Assembly (NCBI GenBank): GCA_020630895.1
Contig: JAHDII010000182.1
Location: 1-6,812, forward strand
Source of the DNA: Saprospiraceae bacterium
GTDB lineage: Bacteria; Bacteroidota; Bacteroidia; Chitinophagales; Saprospiraceae
Reading direction: 5' to 3'
Length of the DNA stretch: 6,812 nucleotides
This document shows positions 1 to 6,344 of the stretch, one piece after another. Every line of letters starts with the position of its first letter. Positions within the stretch are counted from its first letter, which is position 1. A program made the position numbers and the translations under genes. The notes beneath the pieces were generated by a model, which worked only from the letters and a program-made list of their open reading frames with translations, made no database searches and had not been told where the DNA came from.

Positions 1-43
1 CAAGGCTTCGGAAATTCTTAACGAAATTTATTCTCTATGCTAA
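1..43 (+). CDS. Possible last codons of an upstream gene (3' end only)
   Basis: One plus-strand frame is open from the left edge and ends at TAA 41-43, reading KASEILNEIYSLC, which looks like an amphipathic C-terminal helix. A second frame is open to TAA 60-62 (RLRKFLTKFILYANEKEKF), and I cannot decide between them or exclude that neither is coding. The piece is too short to assign a family. The stretch is richer in CG dinucleotides and in G/C-ending codons (AAG, TCG, AAC) than the genes that follow, which argues mildly against it being an ordinary gene of this genome. A gene here on the same strand would probably precede the glycosidase operon. Confidence 0.2.
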   Translation, partial: KASEILNEIYSLC

Positions 44-48
44 CGAAA
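19..48 (+). repeat. Two direct copies of TAACGAAA, 22 bp apart
   Basis: TAACGAAA occurs at 19-26 and again at 41-48, so the copies are 22 bp apart start to start, about two helical turns. This puts both on the same DNA face, as expected for a tandem regulator site upstream of the mannosidase gene. It may equally be chance in A-rich DNA, or lie partly in the end of an upstream gene. No protein can be named as the binder. Confidence 0.25.
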
Positions 49-74
49 AAGAAAAGTTTTAAAATTCGCGATGG

Positions 75-90
75 CTCATATTTTTATGAG
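75..90 (+). other. Small perfect hairpin upstream of the mannosidase gene
   Basis: CTCATA at 75-80 and TATGAG at 85-90 pair perfectly around a four-base T loop. The stem has only two G:C pairs and no T-run follows it, so it is a poor intrinsic terminator. It could be a weak 3' end for an upstream transcript, part of a leader RNA, or chance. Confidence 0.2.
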
Positions 91-149
91 ACTATTGAAA
101 AATAATTTAACAAAGCAGCATTCTACATTTCTATTCAAAGAGTATTTAT

Positions 150-157
150 TATCTTTG
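150..157 (+). promoter_or_regulatory. Possible Bacteroidota -7 promoter element (TATCTTTG)
   Basis: TATCTTTG matches the TAnnTTTG -7 consensus used by the primary sigma factor of Bacteroidota. No convincing TTTG-type -33 element lies about 20 bp upstream; only a T-rich stretch near 128-130 is present. The element ends four bases before the mannosidase ATG, so a transcript started from it would be leaderless or nearly so. The match is short and could be chance in this base composition; the true operon promoter may lie further upstream. Confidence 0.22.
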
Positions 158-161
158 AAAA

Positions 162-2639
162 ATGAAAAAGCAATTATTCATTTTTATCATTTTGAGTTTA
201 TTCTTTTCTTGTCAACAAGAAGATTTTTCTATCAAGACCATTTCTTTAAATGGAACATGGCAATTGAGTGAATTAGGAAAAGATGAATCATTATTAGGAA
301 AAGTGCCCAGCTCTGTACAATTTGATTTATTACAATTACAAAAAATTCCTCATCCTTTTAAACAAACCAATGAAGATTCTATACAATGGATTTCCGAAAA
401 AAATTGGGAATACAAAAAAGAATTTATACTTTCTGAAAATCAATTAAAAAAAGAAAAACATATTTTACAATTTAAAGGAATTGATACTTATTCAGAAATT
501 TATCTCAATGGCCATCAAATATTAAAAACCAATAATGCTTTTAGAACATGGGATGTCAATGTTTCTACATTATTAAAAGAAAAAAATGAATTAAGAATTA
601 TTTTATTTTCCGTAGATAGTATTGAACATCAATTGGCCCAACAACTAGAATATACTTTGCCTGAATCTCCTAGAGTATTTACAAGAAAACCACAATTTCA
701 ATATGGTTGGGATTGGGGACCTAAAATTAAAACTCTAGGAATTTGGAAAGATGTAAATTTAATTTCTTATGATGAAGCAAGAATTTTAGATGTTTATTAT
801 CAAATTGAAACATTAGATAATAAAGAAACTCAACTAAAAATTAATTTTGAAATTGAATCTCTCAAAAATACAGATTTTGAAATTATCATAAATAACAAAG
901 AAGATAATGAATCTTTTACAAAAAAGATTCATTTAAAAAAGGGAATTAATTATTATTCTACAACCATTTCTATTCGAGATGCTAAATTTTGGTGGCCTCA
1001 AAATGTGGGTACTCCGTACCATTATTTATTTGAATTTTCTTTACAAAAGAATAAAACTATAATTGATTCAAAAAATAAAATAGTTGGTTTAAGAACAGTA
1101 GAATTAATTTCTCAAAAAGATAGTATTGGGCAATCATTTTATTTTAAAATAAATGGTCAAGATATTTATATGAAAGGAGCGAATTATATTCCTCAAAATA
1201 TTTTTCTATCTGAAGTAACAAAAAAAGATAAAGAACAATTAATTCAAGATGTAATTGATGCGAATATGAATATGTTACGAATTTGGGGTGGAGGAATTTA
1301 TGAAGATGAAGAATTTTATAATTTATGTGATAAAAAAGGAATTTTAATTTGGCAAGATTTCATGTTTGCTTGTGCTATGTATCCGGGAGATCAATCATTT
1401 TTAGATAATGTAAAAAAAGAAGCAATTGATAATGTAAAACGATTAAGAAATCATCCTTCAATTGCATTGTGGTGTGGTAATAATGAAATGAGTGAAGGCT
1501 GGCATAGATGGGGTTGGCAAGATGGAAAAACAGAAGAACAAAAAAATGAAATTTGGACAAATTATCAAAAAGTATTTAATGAAATTTTACCTCAAGTAGT
1601 AGATAGTTTACACCCTTCTGTTTCTTATTGGGAAAGTTCTCCAAAATATGGTCGAGGAGATAAAAAATATCAGTTTGAAGGAGATGCTCACGATTGGTGG
1701 GTTTGGCATGATGGATATCCTTTTGAACATTTTGAAGAAGAAGTTCCTCGATTTATGAGTGAATTTGGATTTCAATCTTTTCCTAGTTATGAAGCCATAA
1801 AATATTTTACAGAAAAAGATTCTTTTGATTTTTCTGATCCCAGTTTTACTACTCATCAAAAACATATTAGAGGTTTTCAATTAATTGATGAATATATGAA
1901 AAGAGATTTTCCTGTTGCAAAAAAACCTAAAGATTATATCTATATGAGTCAATTGGTTCAAGCATATGGAATGAGTTTAGGAATTGAAGCACATCGAAGG
2001 GCTAAGCCCTACAATATGGGAACTTTATATTGGCAATTGAATGATTGTTGGCCTGTTATTTCATGGTCAAGTATTGATGGTTTAGGAAATTGGAAAGCCT
2101 TACATTATTATGTAAAACGAGTTTTTAAAAATATTTTAATTTCTCCTTATATAGAAAATAATTTTTTGCATATTAAAATTATAAATGATAATCCCAATAC
2201 CTTACAAAATGATTTAAAAATATATTTTAAAGATTTTAATGGAAATATAATAAAAGAATATATCGAAAAAGATATTAAAATAGAGAATAAAAAAAATACT
2301 TCTATTTTTAAGATAGATTTATCTACTATTAAGTTTGATCCTAAAAATACTTTTGCAGAAATTATTTTCGAAGATGAAAAAGCCATTCATTATTTTGAAA
2401 AACCTAAAAATTTAAGTTTACCTGCGAAGGAAATAAATATTAAAAAAGAAAAAACAAATGAAGGTTTTTATATTACATTAAATTCTAAAACTTTACAAAA
2501 AGATGTTTTTTTATATACAGAAAATCATCATCATTTTGAAGATAATTTTTTTGATTTATTACCTAATCAAAATAAAACTATTTTTGTAAAAAACAATAAA
2601 AAACCTTTAGAAGAAATTAAAATAAAAACATTAAATTAA
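162..2639 (+). CDS. Beta-mannosidase, GH2 family, lipoprotein
   Basis: This is a retaining exo-beta-mannosidase that removes terminal beta-linked mannose, such as the Man-beta-1,4-GlcNAc of N-glycan cores or manno-oligosaccharides. The 825 residues match full-length family members. A type II signal peptide (K2-K3, hydrophobic 5-16, lipobox FFSC) gives lipidated Cys17, followed by QQED, an acidic stretch resembling the lipoprotein export signal described in Capnocytophaga; this suggests an outer-membrane, perhaps surface, location. The order is GH2 sugar-binding domain (about 25-200), immunoglobulin-like domain (about 200-315), TIM barrel (about 320-650), then C-terminal beta domains including the usual FDLLP motif near 797-801. 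The acid/base is Glu442 in WCGNNE and the nucleophile is Glu534 in FMSEFG; KGANYIPQN (338-346) and the YWQLNDCWP segment (623-631) are also typical. ATG 162 is chosen because it gives the complete signal peptide. It leads the probable operon with the GH20 and cutC genes. Family assignment is firm; natural substrate and surface exposure are inferred. Confidence 0.95.
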   Translation: MKKQLFIFIILSLFFSCQQEDFSIKTISLNGTWQLSELGKDESLLGKVPSSVQFDLLQLQKIPHPFKQTNEDSIQWISEKNWEYKKEFILSENQLKKEKHILQFKGIDTYSEIYLNGHQILKTNNAFRTWDVNVSTLLKEKNELRIILFSVDSIEHQLAQQLEYTLPESPRVFTRKPQFQYGWDWGPKIKTLGIWKDVNLISYDEARILDVYYQIETLDNKETQLKINFEIESLKNTDFEIIINNKEDNESFTKKIHLKKGINYYSTTISIRDAKFWWPQNVGTPYHYLFEFSLQKNKTIIDSKNKIVGLRTVELISQKDSIGQSFYFKINGQDIYMKGANYIPQNIFLSEVTKKDKEQLIQDVIDANMNMLRIWGGGIYEDEEFYNLCDKKGILIWQDFMFACAMYPGDQSFLDNVKKEAIDNVKRLRNHPSIALWCGNNEMSEGWHRWGWQDGKTEEQKNEIWTNYQKVFNEILPQVVDSLHPSVSYWESSPKYGRGDKKYQFEGDAHDWWVWHDGYPFEHFEEEVPRFMSEFGFQSFPSYEAIKYFTEKDSFDFSDPSFTTHQKHIRGFQLIDEYMKRDFPVAKKPKDYIYMSQLVQAYGMSLGIEAHRRAKPYNMGTLYWQLNDCWPVISWSSIDGLGNWKALHYYVKRVFKNILISPYIENNFLHIKIINDNPNTLQNDLKIYFKDFNGNIIKEYIEKDIKIENKKNTSIFKIDLSTIKFDPKNTFAEIIFEDEKAIHYFEKPKNLSLPAKEINIKKEKTNEGFYITLNSKTLQKDVFLYTENHHHFEDNFFDLLPNQNKTIFVKNNKKPLEEIKIKTLN

Positions 2640-2661
2640 TTTTAAACCTATATTATTCTTT
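2635..2661 (+). other. Probable N-terminal extension of the GH20 gene with a non-canonical ATT start
   Basis: These nine in-frame codons upstream of the TTG at 2662 read I-N-F-K-P-I-L-F-F, immediately after an in-frame TAA at 2632-2634. Read from ATT as an initiator, the protein gains a textbook lipoprotein signal peptide: Lys4, a long hydrophobic core, and the lipobox FFSC with Cys22. Starting at TTG 2662 leaves only 12 residues before the cysteine and no positive charge. ATT 2635-2637 shares its last base with the mannosidase stop TAA (2637-2639), an arrangement that would suit coupled translation. A sequencing error or recent loss of an ATG here is the alternative. Confidence 0.5.
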
Positions 2662-4935
2662 TTGATATTTTCATTTACAATATTAATATTTTTCAGTTGT
2701 AAAAAAAATGAACTCATCACTTCTTCTCCTGAGAATATTATTCCTTTACCTCAACAAATTGAAAAGAATGAAGGTATATTTTCTTTATCAGCAAATATGA
2801 AAATTTCTTTTGATCCCATTTTTAAAAATGAGGTTCTTTTTTTGAATGAACATTTAAAAAAATATTTTGGGCAACAGTTATCACTAGCAAAAAATGATGA
2901 TAATTCATCTATTGAATTCATTCAAGATAATTCTTTTAGTCAAGAAGAATATGAATTAGAAGTAGATCATAAAATTATGATTCGAGCAAAAACACCCACT
3001 GGAGCATTTTGGGCGATACAAAGTCTATTGCAAATGATTCCTCTTGAATATTCTAAAAAATATGATGTTATTATTTTTCAAAAAATAAAAATAAAAGATC
3101 AACCACAATTTTCTTATAGAGGTATGCACCTAGATGTTGCACGACATTTTTTTGATACAAATTTTATTAAAGAATATATTTCACATTTAGCCATGTTAAA
3201 AATGAATTATTTTCATTGGCATTTAACAGAAGATCAAGGTTGGAGAATTGAAATAAAAAAATATCCTAAATTAACTTCACATGCTGCATATAGAGACGAA
3301 ACTTTAATCGGTCATTATAATGATACTCCGCAACAATTTGATGGAAAAAAATATGGTGGTTTTTATACTCAAGAAGATATTAAAGAAATTATTCAACATG
3401 CAGAAAGATGTCACGTTACTATTATTCCAGAAATAGAATTGCCTGGTCATGCACAAGCAGCCATTAGTGCTTATCCAGAATTGAGTTGTCATGAAGACTC
3501 TGTTTCTGTAGCTACAAAATGGGGCGTTTTTGAAAATATTTATTGTCCTACAGAAAAAACTTTTTCTTTTTTAGAAGATGTATTAACAGAAGTTATTGAA
3601 TTATTTCCAGGTAAATATATTCATATAGGAGGAGATGAAGTTCCTAAAAAACAATGGAAAGAAAGTAATTATTGTCAAAAATTAATTCAAAAAGAAAAGC
3701 TAAAAGATGAACATGAATTACAAAGTTATTTTATTAAAAGAATAGAAAAATTTATCAATAGCAAAGGAAAAAAAATTATTGGTTGGGATGAAATTTTAGA
3801 AGGGGGTTTAGCTCCTAATGCGACTGTAATGTCTTGGCGAGGATATGAGGGTGCTATCCAAGCAGCAAAAAAAGGACATGATGTTATTTTAACACCTACA
3901 TCCCACGCTTATTTTGATTATTACCAAGCAGAACATAAAGATGAACCTTTGGCTATTGGTGGTTTTTTACCATTAAAAAAAGTTTTTAGTTTTAATCCTT
4001 ATCCTCATTCTTTAGACGAAGATAAAAAAAAATATGTGCTAGGGGCTCAAGGAAATATTTGGACTGAATATATGCCAACTACAGATCAGGTTGAGTACAT
4101 GGCTTTTCCTAGAATTTTAGCGATGAGTGAAGTGGTGTGGAATGGAGCATCGAAAAATATAGAAAAAGAATATCCTATTTTTTTACATCGAGTAGAACAT
4201 TTTTTTTCAAGATTAGAGACTTTAAAAATAAATTATGCCAATCATATTTATGATCTATCAGGAAGAGTATTAAAAAGAAATAACAAAATTTATTATGAAC
4301 TTTCTACTCCTATTCCAAATAAAAAAATAATGTACACTATCAATGGTATAGAACAAGAATATATTTCAAAAATACCTATTGAAGAAAATACAAAAATTGA
4401 AGCAACAGTTATTTTAGATGATAATAAAAGAGGGAGAACATTTTCAGAAGTTATTCATTTTCACAAGGGAATTAATACAAAATTAAGTATTAATGTAGAT
4501 CCTCATAGTTCCTATAATGCAGGAGGAATAGAAGCTTTACATAATGGAATTTCAGGAAGTGACCATAGGTATGGTGATAAAGAATGGTTAGGTTTTTGGG
4601 GAGATGATGTGAATATTACTTTTTACTTTATTGAACCTATTTCTTTTTCAAATTTAAAAACTCGTTTTTATAATGCAAATGGACAATGGATTTATGCACC
4701 TAAAGAAATGACTATTCAAGGATATTTATTTGAAGAAAAAATTATAAACGAAAAAATAAATATTATTTCTTCTGAAAAAGAATTACAATCTAATGTTAAT
4801 TTTGAAAATAATATTTCTGATAAAAAAATAAATCAACTTACAATTTCAATTCCAAATTATGGAATTATTCCTGAAGGATTACAAGGTGCTGGACATCCTG
4901 CATGGACTTTTATTGATGAAATTATTATTGAATAA
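2662..4935 (+). CDS. Beta-N-acetylhexosaminidase, GH20 family, lipoprotein
   Basis: This enzyme removes terminal beta-linked GlcNAc or GalNAc by substrate-assisted catalysis, in which the 2-acetamido group is the nucleophile. Numbering from the TTG at 2662 (757 residues), lipobox FFSC gives Cys13, a GH20b-type N-terminal domain covers about 25-148, and the GH20 barrel covers about 150-500. All expected active-site residues are visible: Arg153 (YRGMHLD), Asp191, His263 (ELPGHA), the catalytic pair Asp325-Glu326 in HIGGDE, Trp375, Trp392 (SWRG), Tyr417 and Asp419 (YFDYYQ), and Trp467/Glu469 (WTE). The C-terminal part has a chitobiase-like beta segment (about 535-600) and a discoidin/CBM32-like segment (about 605-757) that may bind glycan. 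TTG 2662 is used as the only ATG/GTG/TTG in frame before the lipobox, but it gives an unusually short, uncharged signal peptide, so the real start is probably upstream at ATT 2635. It lies just after the mannosidase and 17 bp before cutC; with the mannosidase it fits stepwise trimming of an N-glycan core. Confidence 0.95.
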   Translation: MIFSFTILIFFSCKKNELITSSPENIIPLPQQIEKNEGIFSLSANMKISFDPIFKNEVLFLNEHLKKYFGQQLSLAKNDDNSSIEFIQDNSFSQEEYELEVDHKIMIRAKTPTGAFWAIQSLLQMIPLEYSKKYDVIIFQKIKIKDQPQFSYRGMHLDVARHFFDTNFIKEYISHLAMLKMNYFHWHLTEDQGWRIEIKKYPKLTSHAAYRDETLIGHYNDTPQQFDGKKYGGFYTQEDIKEIIQHAERCHVTIIPEIELPGHAQAAISAYPELSCHEDSVSVATKWGVFENIYCPTEKTFSFLEDVLTEVIELFPGKYIHIGGDEVPKKQWKESNYCQKLIQKEKLKDEHELQSYFIKRIEKFINSKGKKIIGWDEILEGGLAPNATVMSWRGYEGAIQAAKKGHDVILTPTSHAYFDYYQAEHKDEPLAIGGFLPLKKVFSFNPYPHSLDEDKKKYVLGAQGNIWTEYMPTTDQVEYMAFPRILAMSEVVWNGASKNIEKEYPIFLHRVEHFFSRLETLKINYANHIYDLSGRVLKRNNKIYYELSTPIPNKKIMYTINGIEQEYISKIPIEENTKIEATVILDDNKRGRTFSEVIHFHKGINTKLSINVDPHSSYNAGGIEALHNGISGSDHRYGDKEWLGFWGDDVNITFYFIEPISFSNLKTRFYNANGQWIYAPKEMTIQGYLFEEKIINEKINIISSEKELQSNVNFENNISDKKINQLTISIPNYGIIPEGLQGAGHPAWTFIDEIIIE

Positions 4936-4952
4936 AATTGAGTTATTAAATA

Positions 4953-5678
4953 ATGATAATTGAAATTTGTGCGAATTCTTTTGAAAGTGCAGTAGCTGCT
5001 CAAAAAGCTGGAGCAGATAGAATTGAGTTGTGTACAGAACTTTCAGTAGGAGGATTAACGCCTTCCTATGGATTAATCAAAAAAACAATGGAAGAATTAT
5101 CTATTCCTGTCCATGTATTAATTCGCCCAAGAAGTGCTAATTTTACTTATTCTGATCATGAGATTGAAATCATGAAAAAAAATATTTTATTATGTAAAAA
5201 TTTAGGCTGTGCAGGAATTGTTTCTGGCATATTACAAAAAAATAATGATATTGATTTAATTCAAACTAAACAATTAATTGAGCTCGCTGCTCCAATGGAA
5301 TTTACTTTTCATAGAGCATTTGATTGGGTGAATCATCCTTTACAAGAAATGAAAAATTTAATTGATTTAGGGGTCACTAGAATTTTAAGTTCAGGGCAAA
5401 AAAATAAAGCAATTGATGGAATTGATTTATTACAAAAATTAAAAAACAACAGTGAAGAAAAAATTCAAATTATGCCTGGAGGTGGTATTCATAAAAATAA
5501 TATTTTATCATTTAAAAATATAGGTTTTAGAATGGTTCATTTTTCAGCAACAGATAAAATACAAACTTTACCAAATTTTTCTAAAGTAAAGATGCATTCT
5601 AATCTATTTTTTAATGAAGGAATTTTAGCTACTTCTAATTATAACATCATTAAAGAAATTATTGAAATTATAAAATAA
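4953..5678 (+). CDS. cutC: CutC family protein (TIM barrel, function unresolved)
   Basis: The 241 residues match CutC across the full length: the N-terminal EICANS, GADRIELC (20-27) followed by GGLTPS (33-38), HVLIRPR (54-60), FTFHRAFD (117-124), SSGQ (146-149) and MPGGGI (174-179). There is no signal peptide, so it is cytoplasmic. The family was named for copper homeostasis, but a direct copper role for the E. coli protein has been disputed; no Cys/His metal-binding cluster stands out here. ATG 4953 is the start because the conserved first strand begins right after it; there is no clear Shine-Dalgarno site, as usual in Bacteroidota. The gene lies 17 bp after the GH20 stop on the same strand, so it is probably the last gene of the glycosidase operon. 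That context suggests an enzymatic role with sugar or amino-sugar products, which is inference only. Family identity is secure; the function is not. Confidence 0.93.
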   Translation: MIIEICANSFESAVAAQKAGADRIELCTELSVGGLTPSYGLIKKTMEELSIPVHVLIRPRSANFTYSDHEIEIMKKNILLCKNLGCAGIVSGILQKNNDIDLIQTKQLIELAAPMEFTFHRAFDWVNHPLQEMKNLIDLGVTRILSSGQKNKAIDGIDLLQKLKNNSEEKIQIMPGGGIHKNNILSFKNIGFRMVHFSATDKIQTLPNFSKVKMHSNLFFNEGILATSNYNIIKEIIEIIK

Positions 5679-5710
5679 AAATTTAATCCCTAATCTTATT
5701 TATAAATTTT
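5678..5710. terminator. Weak AT-only inverted repeat at the convergent gene junction
   Basis: AAAATTTA at 5678-5685 and TAAATTTT at 5703-5710 are perfect inverted repeats with a 17-base loop. They sit between the cutC stop and the stop of the facing transglutaminase-like gene, where a bidirectional terminator would be expected. The stem has no G:C pair and the loop is long, so it would be weak. I found no better candidate in the junction. Confidence 0.25.
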
Positions 5711-6344
5711 AAGAAAGATTTTCTTCAAACAAATGAGAGTAATAAGTTTTGATTTCCTTCAAAAATAAATCTAAAGGAAAATCATGAAAGACACCATAGT
5801 CATGTTCATAAGTCATAAATGTACCTCCTGTTTTATCATATTCTTGAAAAATAGAATCATGTTCTCCATCAAATTCAAGAGTAGCTACATTTAATTTATC
5901 ACATAATTCTTTATTAAAAGCAGGTGTTGCTTTCACCCATTTATCATCTAAATAAAACTCCATATAGCCATGAAAAACTAATAAATTTGTTTTTAAATAC
6001 TCTTCTAATTTTTCAGTCCCAATATGATTTCTAACATTAGCAAAATGAAGTCTTGAAGGAATTTCTAAAGCTCTTGCACAAGCACATAAAACAATCGCTT
6101 TATCTATACAATGTCCTTCTTTTTTATTTCTTTGAATAATATTTGATGCTTGAGAATGTGTGGGATGTAAATGAATATTATAAGGATTATATTTAAACAT
6201 ATCCCTAATATAATAGTATAATAAAATAGCTTGTTGTTTTTTATCTTTTGTATCTTTTACAATTTCTTTGGCTAATTTTTTAATATTCGGATGATCTGAA
6301 TTAATAAAAAAAGCAGGAGATAAAAAATGTTCTAGAGATTCCAT
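5709..6344 (-). CDS. Transglutaminase-like domain protein with an altered catalytic triad position
   Basis: This is a 211-residue protein of the transglutaminase-like (papain-fold) superfamily, without a signal peptide or membrane segment and therefore probably cytoplasmic. The core runs from about residue 25 to 145. Cys79 in EGHCIDKA starts the helix that continues with CACARALEIPSR, as in bacterial transglutaminase-like proteins. His125 in FHGYMEFYLDDKW matches the catalytic His strand. At the usual Asp position (as in VDPT of family members) the sequence is KATPAF, with Thr140 instead of Asp, so the third residue is either replaced or supplied elsewhere. The C-terminal 60 residues are acidic and match nothing I recognise. 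The ATG at 6344 directly follows the stop of the plsC-like gene with no bases between, so it is likely translated by coupling. The substrate and even the reaction type (protease, peptide amidase or transferase) are unknown. Confidence 0.8.
   Translation of the reverse strand: MESLEHFLSPAFFINSDHPNIKKLAKEIVKDTKDKKQQAILLYYYIRDMFKYNPYNIHLHPTHSQASNIIQRNKKEGHCIDKAIVLCACARALEIPSRLHFANVRNHIGTEKLEEYLKTNLLVFHGYMEFYLDDKWVKATPAFNKELCDKLNVATLEFDGEHDSIFQEYDKTGGTFMTYEHDYGVFHDFPLDLFLKEIKTYYSHLFEENLS

Noticed and set aside
71..271. Open frame of 66 codons starting upstream of the mannosidase and overlapping its first 110 bases
   Set aside because: More than half lies inside the mannosidase gene in another frame. 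The translation is low-complexity (Phe, Leu, Lys, His) and resembles no family, and the overlapping lipoprotein signal peptide is clearly the real coding sequence.
1375..1880. Two antisense open frames opposite the mannosidase barrel
   Set aside because: They lie opposite the catalytic region of a firmly identified gene, are rich in Phe, Ile and Lys as expected from reverse reading of AT-rich DNA, and show no motif.
2147..2386. Antisense open frame opposite the mannosidase C-terminal domains, hydrophobic in appearance
   Set aside because: The hydrophobicity follows from the complement of Lys/Asn/Glu-rich codons. There is no plausible promoter, neighbour or family match.
3304..3492. Antisense open frame opposite the GH20 barrel
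   Set aside because: It is the reverse reading of conserved GH20 motifs such as ELPGHA and has no independent support.
4953..5678. Annotating the CutC protein as a copper-tolerance gene
   Set aside because: Only the family name supports copper. No copper transporter, chaperone or Cys-rich motif is present, and the operon context is glycosidases.
5711..5725. AAGAAA-GAT-TTTCTT hairpin as a terminator for cutC
   Set aside because: It lies inside the last codons of the transglutaminase-like gene, has a three-base loop and one G:C pair, and no T-run follows on either strand.
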